64,000 nucleotides of DNA from Escherichia sp. MOD1-EC7003 (GCF_002965065.1 NZ_PTRE01000092.1:1-64000); one strand, 5' to 3'; counted from the stretch's first letter, positions 51,260-60,070 are shown. A program made the numbers and translations. The notes: a model not told the origin generated them from the letters alone.

Positions 51260-53395
51260 TCACCTCAAAACATATCCGTACAGGCGTTTCATACCATCAG
51301 CATCGGTTTCGCTATAGACGCCTTGTAGCTCCGGCGAAAATCCCGGCAGTAAATTCACGCCTTCTTCCAGCGCCAAGAAATAACGCTGAACCGCCCCACC
51401 CCAGACTTCCCCTGGTACCACGCAAAGCACACCGGGTGGATAAGGCAACGCCCCTTCTGCCGCAATTCGCCCTTCGGCATCACGAATCCGCACCAACTCC
51501 ACTTCACCGCGAATATAAGTGCTATGCGCGTCCTGGGGGGTCATCACCACTGACGGGAAATTCTGCTGGCGGAACATCGCTTTTTGAAGATCTTTAACGT
51601 CGAAACTGACATACAGATCGTGCATCTCCTGGCACAACTGGCGCAGGGTGTAGTCGCGATAGCGCACCGGATATTTGTTATAAACGCTCGGCAACACCTC
51701 AGCAAGCGGCGAGTCATCCTCAATATGCTGTTCAAACTGCGCCAGCATCGCCACCAGTTGTGCCAGCTTCTCGTGGCTTTCCGCTGGCGTTAATAAGAAT
51801 AGAATAGAGTTGAGATCGCACTTCTCCGGCACAATGCCGTTCTCACGCAGATAGTGCGCCAGAATCGTCGCCGGAACGCCAAAGTCGCTATATTCGCCGG
51901 TTTCAGCATCAATACCCGGTGTGGTCAGTAACAGCTTGCACGGATCAACAAAATACTGATTCGCGGCATATCCTTCAAAGCCGTGCCACTTCGCCCCCGG
52001 TTCAAAACTGAAGAAACGGCGGTCGCTGGCTAACACTGAAGTGGGATAATCCTGCCACAATTTGCCATCAACGACAGGTGGGATAAACGGGTGAAACAGC
52101 TTACAGCGCGCAAGAATCGCCTTCCGCGTTTCAATCCCCATCTCAACACACTCAGCCCACAGCCGACGTCCACTCTCCCCTTCATGAATTTTGGCGTTAA
52201 CATCCAGCGCGGCAAACAGCGGATAGAACGGGCTGGTAGAAGCATGAAGCATGAAGGCATTATTTAACCGCTTATGCGGGCAAAAACGCGCCTGCCCGCG
52301 AATGTGATTATCTTTTTTATGAATCTGCGATGTCTGCGAGAAGCCCGCCTGCTGTTTGTGCACCGATTGGGTAACAAAAATGCCTGGATCGTTTTCGTTA
52401 AGCTCTAACAGCAACGGTGAGCAATCTGCCATCATCGGGATAAACTGCTCGTACCCGACCCATGCAGAATCAAACAGAATGTAATCACATAGATGCCCAA
52501 TGCTATCGATCACCTGACGGGCGTTATAGACCGTGCCGTCATAGGTTCCCAGTTGAATAATCGCCAGGCGAAACGGGCGCGGCAGTTCGGCTTTTTCTGG
52601 CGCCACGTTGCGAATTTGCTGGCGCAGATAGTCTTCATTAAAACAGTGCGCATCAATACCGCCAATAAAACCAAACGGGTTACGTGAAGCTTCCAGATAG
52701 ACCGGCGTCGCCCCCGCCTGAATCAACGCGCCGTGATGATTCGACTTATGGTTATTACGGTCAAAGAGCACCAGATCGCCACGCGTTAACAACGCATTCG
52801 TCACCACCTTATTCGCTGCCGATGTGCCGTTCAGCACAAAATAGGTTTTATCGGCATGAAAGACTTTGGCTGCGAATTTCTGCGCATCCTTCGCTGATCC
52901 TTCATGAATAAGCAGATCGCCTAATTTTACGTCAGCGTTACACATATCGGCGCGAAAGACGTTCTCACCAAAGAAATCGTAAAAATGGCGTCCGGCAGGA
53001 TGCTTTTTAAAGAACGCACCATGTTGATGCCCTGGGCAAGCAAAGGTGCTGTTGCCCATCTCAACGTACTGCGTCAGCGTGTCGTAAAACGGTGGCAGCA
53101 AATCCTCTTCATACTGACAGGCTGCGGATTCCAGCTCGAGCCACTGCTGCTCGTTGCCATTGATTACCGCCATAACGCCCGCAGGTAATTCAACAGCATG
53201 TTCGGAATACAAAAACACCGGTAAATGAAAGCCGGTGCGCTTAAGTAACGCAAGAATGCCACTGCGACTATCCGCAGCGGTAATGACAACTGCCGCGACG
53301 TCCGTAAAATCAGTGTCTCCCAACGCCACCACGCGGCGATGGGTAGAAAGTCGGGATACCAGTTCGCCACTGGCGGCAATATTCATTGATTTCAT
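51260..53395 (-). CDS. speC: constitutive ornithine decarboxylase
   Basis: Biosynthetic decarboxylase converting ornithine to putrescine. 711 residues with an N-terminal wing domain (about 1-105) and the PLP-binding fold-type I core; the PLP lysine is in QSVHKQQAGFSQ near 355. The group III decarboxylase C-terminal domain is present. It is convergent with nupG. Confidence 0.97.
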   Translation of the reverse strand: MKSMNIAASGELVSRLSTHRRVVALGDTDFTDVAAVVITAADSRSGILALLKRTGFHLPVFLYSEHAVELPAGVMAVINGNEQQWLELESAACQYEEDLLPPFYDTLTQYVEMGNSTFACPGHQHGAFFKKHPAGRHFYDFFGENVFRADMCNADVKLGDLLIHEGSAKDAQKFAAKVFHADKTYFVLNGTSAANKVVTNALLTRGDLVLFDRNNHKSNHHGALIQAGATPVYLEASRNPFGFIGGIDAHCFNEDYLRQQIRNVAPEKAELPRPFRLAIIQLGTYDGTVYNARQVIDSIGHLCDYILFDSAWVGYEQFIPMMADCSPLLLELNENDPGIFVTQSVHKQQAGFSQTSQIHKKDNHIRGQARFCPHKRLNNAFMLHASTSPFYPLFAALDVNAKIHEGESGRRLWAECVEMGIETRKAILARCKLFHPFIPPVVDGKLWQDYPTSVLASDRRFFSFEPGAKWHGFEGYAANQYFVDPCKLLLTTPGIDAETGEYSDFGVPATILAHYLRENGIVPEKCDLNSILFLLTPAESHEKLAQLVAMLAQFEQHIEDDSPLAEVLPSVYNKYPVRYRDYTLRQLCQEMHDLYVSFDVKDLQKAMFRQQNFPSVVMTPQDAHSTYIRGEVELVRIRDAEGRIAAEGALPYPPGVLCVVPGEVWGGAVQRYFLALEEGVNLLPGFSPELQGVYSETDADGMKRLYGYVLR

Positions 53396-53766
53396 AAGCG
53401 CAAAACCCGTTTCGGGGAAGTAAAAATACCAGGCAAGGTGGAAAACCCTGCCTCATGAGATGTGGGTCAAACTGGTCACCAGCTCCGACCACCAGACATC
53501 AGTAAAAGCAGAAACGCTCTGATTTTACTGTTGTCCTGCAGTGAGCGTGCATTAACTTCACCGCATGAGCAGAAAACGGCGATAAGCGAGAGAATGTATG
53601 GAGGTGGCGAGCATCGGGCAAACTCCGTACAGGAAGGAGAAAATTCGCGCAATCATTACACCTTTCACCAGAGCGTGCAAGCCAGGAGTTTGCGAACAAA
53701 CAAGTCATCTGGCGGGAAATACGTTCATAATAAGGACATCTGAAAATACAGTTAACAGGAACTCTT

Positions 53767-54474
53767 GTGATAATTGGTCCCTTTATCAATGCAGGCGCAG
53801 TATTAATTGGTGGCGTCCTTGGCGTTCTGCTTAGCCAACGTTTACCAGAGCGGATACGCATCTCAATGACGTCCATTTTTGGGCTGGCATCGCTGGGAAT
53901 TGGTATTTTACTGGTGGTAAAATGCGCTAACCTTCCCGTCATGATATTAGCAACGCTCTTGGGTGCATTGATTGGTGAGCTCTGTTTGCTAGAGAAAGGA
54001 ATCAATAACGCAGTTACTCAAGCGCAAAATCTGTTTCGCTTCTCACGTAAAAAGCCAGCGCATGAATCGTTTATTCAGAACTTTGTGGCGATTATTGTTC
54101 TGTTCTGCACCAGCAGTACCGGGATTTTCGGTGCGATGAACGAAGGAATGACTGGTGATCCAAGTATTTTGATCGCTAAATCATTTCTCGATTTCTTTAC
54201 TGCAATGATTTTCGCCTGCTCGCTCGGCATTGCGGTATCGGTGATAAGCATCCCATTACTGATTATCCAGTTAGCCCTTGCCAGCTGTGCCACGCTGATA
54301 TTACCGCTGACCACACCAGCAATGATGGCCGACTTCAGTGCCGTAGGGGGATTATTGTTGTTAGCAACTGGCTTGCGCATCTGCGGCATTAAAATGTTCC
54401 CGGTGGTCAACATGCTTCCAGCACTCCTTCTGGCAATGCCGCTTTCTGCCGCCTGGACCGCCTGGATTGCCTGA
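53767..54474 (+). CDS. yqgA: DUF554 membrane protein YqgA
   Basis: A 235-residue inner-membrane protein with seven or eight membrane spans, starting at GTG (MIIGPFINAGAVLIGG). The CTSSTGIFGAMNEGMTGD segment is a DUF554 hallmark. Function unknown. The 371-base gap to speC holds only short unconvincing ORFs. Confidence 0.93.
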   Translation: MIIGPFINAGAVLIGGVLGVLLSQRLPERIRISMTSIFGLASLGIGILLVVKCANLPVMILATLLGALIGELCLLEKGINNAVTQAQNLFRFSRKKPAHESFIQNFVAIIVLFCTSSTGIFGAMNEGMTGDPSILIAKSFLDFFTAMIFACSLGIAVSVISIPLLIIQLALASCATLILPLTTPAMMADFSAVGGLLLLATGLRICGIKMFPVVNMLPALLLAMPLSAAWTAWIA

Positions 54475-54540
54475 TCGTACGTGCAATAGCGGCAAAGTGA
54501 TGATAGATTGTGCAGTCTGCTGTAAATTGAAGAAATTTGA

Positions 54541-54569
54541 TTGACGAGAAGAGGCGAATCAGGTTTAAT
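54541..54569 (+). promoter_or_regulatory. pheV promoter
   Basis: TTGACG and TTTAAT separated by 17 bases, followed by a GCGCCCC discriminator, the stringent-control type. Transcription would begin a few bases before the tRNA. Confidence 0.85.
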
Positions 54570-54579
54570 GCGCCCCGTT

Positions 54580-54655
54580 GCCCGGATAGCTCAGTCGGTA
54601 GAGCAGGGGATTGAAAATCCCCGTGTCCTTGGTTCGATTCCGAGTCCGGGCACCA
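54580..54655 (+). tRNA. pheV: tRNA-Phe (GAA)
   Basis: 76-base cloverleaf beginning GCCCGGATAGCTCAG, with anticodon GAA at 54613-54615, TTCGATTC in the T arm and encoded CCA. This is the classic pheV integration site; degraded integrase sequence begins about 170 bases downstream, so its 3' end is the presumed attL. Confidence 0.98.
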
Positions 54656-54666
54656 AATTCATATCA

Positions 54667-54693
54667 ACGGACCTCTACGGAGGTCCGTTTTTC
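54667..54693 (+). terminator. terminator after pheV
   Basis: Stem ACGGACCTC / GAGGTCCGT with a TACG loop and TTTTT immediately following. Confidence 0.9.
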
Positions 54694-54822
54694 GTTTCAG
54701 AACGCCAGTATTTAAGCCTTCTGCCTCCAAATCAATTCAGCCTCGTTGTGTGGGTATAATTGCGGGAATCCCTCAGTTCGACAAAATTTGTACCCTCTTT
54801 CACGCATCCAGAAGGCTGAGTT

Positions 54823-55098
54823 ATAGCTCTGACTGACGCAAAAATCCGGGTTACAAAGCCCACTGACGGGGCTGGCACGTTCCTGCGGGTACATCCTAAT
54901 GATTCCCGTTACTGGCGTCTCCGTTATCGTATTCTGGGTAAGGAGAAGACTCTGGCACTTGGTGTGTATCCGGAAGTGTCTCTCTCCGAAGCACGTACAA
55001 AACGGAATGAAGCCCGAAGACTGATTTCGGAGGGGATTGACCCTTGCGAACAGAAAAGAGCTAAAAAAGTAATCCCTGATTTACAACTCTCTTTTTAA
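54823..55098 (+). pseudogene. remnant of a P4-type tyrosine integrase
   Basis: The frame reads ALTDAKIRVTKPTDG, then FLRVHPNDSRYWRLRYR and TLALGVYPEVSLSEAR, the N-terminal arm-binding domain of phage P4-like integrases. The expected initiator ATG is ATA, roughly seven to ten residues seem missing after KPTD, and the frame ends after 91 codons. The catalytic domain is absent. It sits in the position and direction normal for a pheV island integrase. The 220 bases to tetR contain no gene. Confidence 0.85.
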
Positions 55099-55318
55099 AC
55101 ATATTGCACGACGCTGACGTGCCGGTAATAAACAATGGGCACAGTCACACAGCAATTAAGTTCTCAGAAGCCTCTATCATTCATGTTGTGGCTATGCTGG
55201 AAAGATCCATTGGGTATTGCGGCAAAAGCAGCGCTAATACGTACGCAACTGCCAATAAATCAGCGCTACCACCGATAGCTTAAGCGCTTTAACTAATTGA
55301 AGACAATACCCGTTTTCT

Positions 55319-55969
55319 CTACAATTGGTCATCAACCGAATCAAAAAAGAGATCCAGTCCAACCTCAAATAACTCCCCTATATTAAGTGGATTTGATGGG
55401 TCAAGCATTCCGTTGTGGACAATACCTAGCCAGTTCGGGGACAATAATATATGTGGATAAAGGGCTAGTTTATTATTTTTGAGTTCCCCTTCCTTAAAGG
55501 CAGCCTCTAATAAAATTTTCAAACTATCAATGAGTGGCTGGTGGACTTCCTGTAGATATGCTTTAGCTAATACTGGAAAACGGGCACTCTCAGTTATTAC
55601 TAATCTGGCAATCTGAGCGCGACCTGATGATTCAAGCGTTTTTATTACAGGTAAAAGCACACGCCGCAGATACTGCTTTACACTTTCCCCATGCTTTCGC
55701 GGCTCGGACCTGAGTTCCATTGGTGCAGCGACAATAAATTCTCGTAAAACACTTTCAAAAAGGCTTTCTTTGGTCTGAAAGTAATTATAGACAGTCCCCT
55801 TAGCGACTCCTGCTTTTTTGCTTATTTCGCTTACTTTTGCATCAGCAAAGCCATGCTCAATAAACACCTCCATCCCTGCTTTGATGATTGACTCGCGTGT
55901 TTTTCTGGTTTTCATCAAACTAGGACTGCGCTTTTTTCTTGCCGGCGCTACATTGTCTTGGTTGCTCAT
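55319..55969 (-). CDS. TetR/AcrR-family transcriptional regulator
   Basis: A 216-residue repressor with an N-terminal helix-turn-helix: IIKAGMEVFIEHGFADAKVS, then KAGVAKGTVYNYFQTKESLF (about 28-72, quoted in two parts). The C-terminal ligand domain is AcrR-like with FFDSVDDQL at its end. It is divergent from the MFS gene by 100 bases, so it probably controls that exporter. AGGAGGAAAG precedes the start. GC content is clearly lower than in the backbone, indicating acquisition. Confidence 0.9.
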   Translation of the reverse strand: MSNQDNVAPARKKRSPSLMKTRKTRESIIKAGMEVFIEHGFADAKVSEISKKAGVAKGTVYNYFQTKESLFESVLREFIVAAPMELRSEPRKHGESVKQYLRRVLLPVIKTLESSGRAQIARLVITESARFPVLAKAYLQEVHQPLIDSLKILLEAAFKEGELKNNKLALYPHILLSPNWLGIVHNGMLDPSNPLNIGELFEVGLDLFFDSVDDQL

Positions 55970-55998
55970 ACTTTCCTCCTTTCCATATTCATCACAAC

Positions 55999-56035
55999 AA
56001 AGTTAACTTACGGGTCACTTTTGATCAAATATTGT
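55999..56035. promoter_or_regulatory. possible TetR operator in the tetR-MFS gap
   Basis: An imperfect palindrome GTTAAC-TTACG-GGTCAC is followed by the perfect palindrome TTTGATCAAA. Either could be the regulator's target. Weakly supported. Confidence 0.3.
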
Positions 56036-56084
56036 ATACAGCTTAATGTAACTGGGTGCTTATTATCCATTGTATCTAAGTGAG

Positions 56085-57302
56085 ATGAATCCCGTGAGAT
56101 TATTGACTAAGGTTAACAAAACATTAATGCTTTTGCTTGCCCTGATTGTTCTGGGGATGAATCTAAGAAGTCCACTAACGGCTGTTCCTCCAGTCCTTCA
56201 GCCACTGCTGCATGATTTGAAGTTAAATGCTACGTTAACTGGACTGCTGACCAGTATACCTGTCTTATGTTTTGGAACTCTAACTCCGATCATTTCTGTG
56301 CTCATATCGAAAATCGGAATTAACAAAAGTATGTGGCTCACGCTAATTGGTGCCAGTATTGGGATTTTATTGCGCCCCTATACTGGTGAAATCGGTATAT
56401 TAGCTGGAACATTTATACTTGGTGCAGCTCTGGCAACAGGAAATATTGTTAGTTTAATGATCATCGGGCGAGATTTTCGTCATCGAATGGGGGTAGTAAC
56501 AGGCATATATACATCCTCACTTAATATCGGAACGATGATTACCAGTTCAATGACAGCACCAATTGCACACATAATGGGATGGCAATTTGCATTGGCCAGC
56601 TGGGTATGGTTACCTGTTCTGGCATTGTTACTGTGGCAGCTATCACAATCACAGAATAAAGAGGTAACCAGTACACCAGGATATTCCTTAACCCAGCAGA
56701 AATATTCACATTTTTTTTCGGCGCATCAAAAAATCGTCATTGCATCTCTGAGTGCTGGATTTGCTGCTCATTTGTTCATTTACTACGGGATTACAGCATG
56801 GTTACCTGTATATTTGATGTCAGTAAGTGGTGCCAGTGCTTCAAGTGCTGGTGTCATTGCCTCAATATTTCAAGGGTTAGCCCTGTCTGGGGCACTGATT
56901 ATTCCAGTACTAGGACGTTATATCAAATATGAATATCTGCTGGTTGCTATGGGAGGATGTTGGATAGTCTCTATTTCCCTGATATTACTTTTTCCCAGTT
57001 TTTGGATAATTTGGTGCTTTACTGGTGGGATAGCACAAGGAGGCGGATTTGTTGTAATTTTTACTCTAATAATGAAATTATCCACAAACCTGGACGATAA
57101 CAAGCGCATATCTGTTATTGTTCAGGGTATTGGCTACACATTAGCTTCTCTTGGGCCGATCTTTATGGGGTATATTTATGAGTATTTTCATAAATGGTCA
57201 CAATCATGGCTTCTTTTAGTATTAATATCTTTTATCATTGTTTTATCAGGTCTGACATCTATTATTGCATTATCAGAAAAAGCAAAAAGTAGAGTGAATT
57301 AA
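56085..57302 (+). CDS. CynX/NimT-family MFS transporter
   Basis: A 405-residue inner-membrane major facilitator of the CynX/NimT type with about 12 membrane spans. The N-terminal GMNLRSPLTAVPPVL segment and span 1-2 are characteristic. Substrates of relatives include cyanate-related or nitroimidazole-like compounds; this one's is unknown. The frame opens at a TTG (56070); the ATG at 56085 is a more usual start. It is AT-rich and paired with the divergent TetR regulator. Confidence 0.88.
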   Translation: MNPVRLLTKVNKTLMLLLALIVLGMNLRSPLTAVPPVLQPLLHDLKLNATLTGLLTSIPVLCFGTLTPIISVLISKIGINKSMWLTLIGASIGILLRPYTGEIGILAGTFILGAALATGNIVSLMIIGRDFRHRMGVVTGIYTSSLNIGTMITSSMTAPIAHIMGWQFALASWVWLPVLALLLWQLSQSQNKEVTSTPGYSLTQQKYSHFFSAHQKIVIASLSAGFAAHLFIYYGITAWLPVYLMSVSGASASSAGVIASIFQGLALSGALIIPVLGRYIKYEYLLVAMGGCWIVSISLILLFPSFWIIWCFTGGIAQGGGFVVIFTLIMKLSTNLDDNKRISVIVQGIGYTLASLGPIFMGYIYEYFHKWSQSWLLLVLISFIIVLSGLTSIIALSEKAKSRVN

Positions 57303-57363
57303 TTTTTTACTTTGTTTGGCACACTATCTGCTATGCACAATAGTGTGGAGTTGAGCATTATCT

Positions 57364-57827
57364 GGTAGTGCATGCAATTAGTAGAACATATATTTTTCAA
57401 TGAAGGCCCTGATAACCTTTTCATGCCGCTCAATTGAGCGTGAGAAGCAGATTGTTTTTCGGGCCAGACGCTTGATGCGGGTTCTCAGCGTCAGGTTGTT
57501 ACGTTCAATACGCTGAGTGAATATTTTGCCGGTCAGATGCTTCGCCTTCGGCACTTTTCTGGCATAACTGCCCCAGTCATCGCGGGTTATCATGCCGATA
57601 TTAAACGGCGCGAGCAGCGCCAGAAGTTCGCGGCAGCTTTCATCCGTGCGTGGGCCAAATGTATAGTTTTGGTGTTGTATGTATACCAGAGCCAGTGCTG
57701 CCGGGCTTGCGGGCTTCATAGGTGTAGGTGAGCAGACTGACAACGGGGGCAATGAACAGTAACGCTGGCCATAAGAAAACCTCAAAAGCGGCATTATACA
57801 TCAATTCAACTAATTAGAGGCATTGCC
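57364..57827 (-). mobile_element. internally deleted IS1-family (IS1N-like) element, copy 1
   Basis: Minus strand. The C-terminal transposase part reads TFGPRTDESCRELLALLAPF and ends HEKVIRAFIEKYMFY. The other end has traces of InsA (VHCPRC and YEARKPG in separate frames). Both ends carry terminal repeat sequence (GGTAGTGCATGCAATTAG and, on the opposite side, CTAATTAGAGGCATTGCC). At about 460 bases against a full length of about 770, the middle is deleted. CATTATC occurs at 57356-57362 and 57832-57838, possibly a remnant target duplication. Confidence 0.8.
57378..57794 (-). pseudogene. IS1N-like transposase, truncated fusion frame
   Basis: A 138-codon frame whose last 95 codons are the InsB catalytic region (DDWGSYARKVPKAKHLTGK, RIERNNLTLRTRIK). 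The first 45 codons come from InsA sequence read in the wrong frame. No functional transposase is expected. Confidence 0.75.
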
Positions 57828-57877
57828 GATTCATTATCAAATTTGATAAAGTAGATATTATTCTGGAGTAGTGTGAT

Positions 57878-58084
57878 ATGAATGATGAAGAGTTAATTAA
57901 TTCACTAAAATATCTTATCATTAAGTATATTGATGATAATGAGCGTGAGAGTGTCTTAGATTATCTGAAAATGCAAGATATTCCAGTTAAAGGTATATTG
58001 TCGGATATTAATAAATATAAAACTAAAGAGATTGAGAGTAGTGATGGTGGTTTAATAAAAAACATATACTATTACTTCTGCTAA
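57878..58084 (+). CDS. small hypothetical protein, 68 residues
   Basis: Starts MNDEELINSLKYLIIKYID and ends NIYYYFC, with CTGGAG nine bases upstream as a ribosome site. It is strongly AT-rich, helical in prediction and mixed in charge. It lies between the IS1N remnant and the ColE1-like replication region, so it may be plasmid-derived. I do not recognise a family; a bacteriocin immunity protein is a guess only. Confidence 0.5.
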   Translation: MNDEELINSLKYLIIKYIDDNERESVLDYLKMQDIPVKGILSDINKYKTKEIESSDGGLIKNIYYYFC

Positions 58085-58169
58085 TCGATAGATGGTGTGT
58101 CGGTTATGTGACAGTAAAACCTCAAGTAAGTAAAAGATCATGAGGCATGATATTATTCAAATTGATATA

Positions 58170-58690
58170 AGGACTATAAAGATACCAGGCGTTTCCCCCT
58201 GGAAGCTCCCTCGTGCGCTCTCCTGTTCCGCCCCTGCCGCTTACCGGATACCTGTCCACCTTTCTCCCTTCGGGAAGCATGGCGCTTTCTTATAGCTCAC
58301 GCTGTTGGTATCTCGGCTCGGTGTAGGTCGTTCGCTCCAAACTGAGCGGTGTGCATGCCCCCCGTTCGGCCCGACTGCTGCGCCTTATCCGGTAACTATC
58401 GTCTTGAGTCCAACCCAGTAAGACACGACAAAGCGCCACTGATAACTGGATAAGGTGGATTAAAATATTAAGATTTCTTGAAGTGGCGGCCTAACTGCGG
58501 CTACACTAGAAGGACAAATTTGGTATCTGCGCTCCACTAAGCCAGCTACCTTCGGAAGAAAGAGTTGGTAGCTCTAGATTCCGGCAAACAAAACCACCGC
58601 TGGTAGCGGTGTTTTTTTTTGTTTACAGGCAGCAAATTACGCGCCGCAAAAAAGGAGCTCAAGAAGATCTTGAGTCACTCTATGAAAATT
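58170..58690 (-). other. ColE1-type RNA I/RNA II replication region, apparently truncated
   Basis: Strong similarity to the pMB1/ColE1 replication primer region over about 500 bases: GGACTATAAAGATACCAGGC, GAAGCTCCCTCGTGCGCTCT, TTACCGGATACCTGTCC, CTATCGTCTTGAGTCCAACC, GAAGTGGCGGCCTAACT, ACCACCGCTGGTAGCGGTG. RNA II would read on the minus strand. The segment that contains the primer-to-DNA transition site in pMB1 should lie beyond 58170 but is not there, and the stretch around 58430-58475 is diverged. Replication function is therefore doubtful. A chromosomal location is unusual. Confidence 0.88.
58634..58662 (-). promoter_or_regulatory. RNA II promoter
   Basis: On the minus strand TTGAGC and TAATTT are separated by 17 bases. 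This is the position of the RNA II primer promoter in ColE1-type plasmids; RNA II would begin within AAACAAAAAAAAACACCGC. Confidence 0.7.
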
Positions 58691-59210
58691 TTGTTTTAGC
58701 GCCGTATTTGTTGATGTTATCAGCCTGAGATTCTTCTATGAGAATAGACATATCACGTCAAACACTACACACCCCGCCAAACATGCTTCCTCGAAAAAAA
58801 ATTGCGTAGCAATGGCACTATCTGCATGCTTTAGACAGCAACTAAACCCTGTGGTAAACACCTTATTAAAAGAGGGGATAATACACTCACCTAAAGAGTT
58901 GGAGTATGACCACGTAGTAATCAAAATCCTGCAAACATTACAAATCCAAGATCTTTGTAATAACATATTTTGGGAAGCAGCCAAACAACAACTAATTCAA
59001 AAACCTGATGGAAGGTATTTTGCCATCAACTCTAAACACTCAGACTTTCCAGGCTCAGGAGAATCTCACGCCTTCTGTTGCATCAAATACAAAAATGCAA
59101 TTGGCATTAACGGAAACAATGCCGAAACCAACTCTAACCACTACAATCCCTATCCGCATGATAAAGTCAGTATATGGGGGCCATTCCCTGAGCCAGACAT
59201 TGCGAGTTAA
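58686..59210 (+). pseudogene. unidentified ORF with papain-like Cys/His pattern, 5' end probably lost
   Basis: The frame is open from 58686 to a TAA at 59208. The first ATG is at 58812 (132 residues), but the frame before it reads KHASSKKNCVAMALSACF, which looks like genuine coding sequence with a Cys (58803-58805) at a helix start. Further on, DGRYFAINSKHSDF, then GESHAFCCIKYKNAIGINGNN, gives a His and then an Asn in a strand-turn pattern seen in papain-like peptidases and transglutaminase-fold toxins. No full motif match is recalled. It may be a truncated toxin, effector or colicin domain, cut by the ColE1 junction. Confidence 0.45.
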
Positions 59211-59234
59211 CATAATGTCTCATTACGCGCACGG

Positions 59235-59490
59235 CTAAAACACACTCAGAGCGATTCTGACGCAAACACCGCAAAAAGAGATATCCCCCTGGTAAAGCCA
59301 TGAAATGCTGCCAGAATCATTTTCAGCGCGTTGCATAGCTATGAATGAAAGCGAATGGTGATCACTTTGGGGGCTTACGGTGTTCATACCGTCCGTTTTC
59401 GACTGTTTTCCCTCCGGGAAGTTAATCTGCCATAAGCCTGGATAACAGTTCACGGTGATACTCCGTGAACTGCGAACCAGACCGCCGGAG
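59235..59490. other. unassigned scar sequence
   Basis: No convincing gene. A minus-strand frame continues from the IS66 tnpB start but diverges from TnpB after about 24 codons, so this is probably the remnant of another element or a rearranged insertion sequence. Confidence 0.4.
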
Positions 59491-59863
59491 GCATCTGTGA
59501 ACCCGTACCGCATATCAGTAACCCCGGCAACCAGCCAGATTTTGCTTCCTGCGGGTAAAGAGATCACCGGCGTTCTCCCTTCAGTTCGTCGAGCAGCATT
59601 CTCAGCAGAGTCGGGGGGACTGCGCCACTCAGTTTTATCGTGCCTTCGGGTAAAACCACTTCACAGCACAGTGTATTACCCGGCTCAGCCGGTGCAGGTT
59701 GCAACGGCGTGACATCAACGATGGCAGACCAGGGCTCTGCGAGCTCCACCGGCATCAGAACGAGGGCGGCATCCTGCCTACTCTTACTCTGTGTTGTATG
59801 GACAGTTTGACAAGATGGCGTTTAAATTCCGGGGAAAAGTTAGGCCGCCGACGTATTCCGGAA
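59490..59863 (-). mobile_element. IS66-family tnpA/tnpB remnants
   Basis: Minus strand. RRRPNFSPEFKRHLVKLSIQ is the TnpA N-terminal region. After a frame break the C-terminal part EVVLPEGTIKLSGAVPPTLLR follows (59564-59755). TnpB then begins at a GTG overlapping the tnpA stop (59567) and reads MISLPAGSKIWLVAGVTDMR before it is lost. The coupling arrangement of IS66 is retained but every gene is broken; the large TnpC is absent. Confidence 0.8.
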
Positions 59864-59892
59864 GGTAATTTGCTGGCGCGGGTAGGATTAGA

Positions 59893-60070
59893 TTTTGGGG
59901 GGTAGAGCTTTTGCTCCAGCTCAACAGGGGTCATTTCATCTGGCAAAGGCCAGGAGAGGCCACTTTCCTCAAAACGGCGAAAGAACTTATACGCCGTTGA
60001 TTCATTAATCTCCAACTGTTTGCATGCCGCGCCACGACTGAAATGTTGTTCGTAGTGGAGGCGCAAAAAC
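59893..60070 (-). mobile_element. IS21-type (IstA-like) transposase N-terminal fragment
   Basis: Minus-strand frame reads YEQHFSRGAACKQLEIN, then FFRRFEESGLSWPLPDEMTP and LEQKLYPPK. The SGLSWPLPDE...LYPP pattern is the helix-turn-helix/linker region of IS21-family IstA proteins. It is joined in frame to the IS66 TnpA fragment, so one ORF (59755-60066) covers both. Confidence 0.7.

Noticed and set aside
53462..53743. 93-codon ORF in the speC-yqgA gap
   Set aside because: No ribosome site, no conserved motif, and base composition of an untranslated leader; treated as intergenic.
59235..59567. 110-codon ORF read as a full TnpB
   Set aside because: Only about the first 24 codons resemble IS66 TnpB; the remainder is unrelated sequence after a junction.
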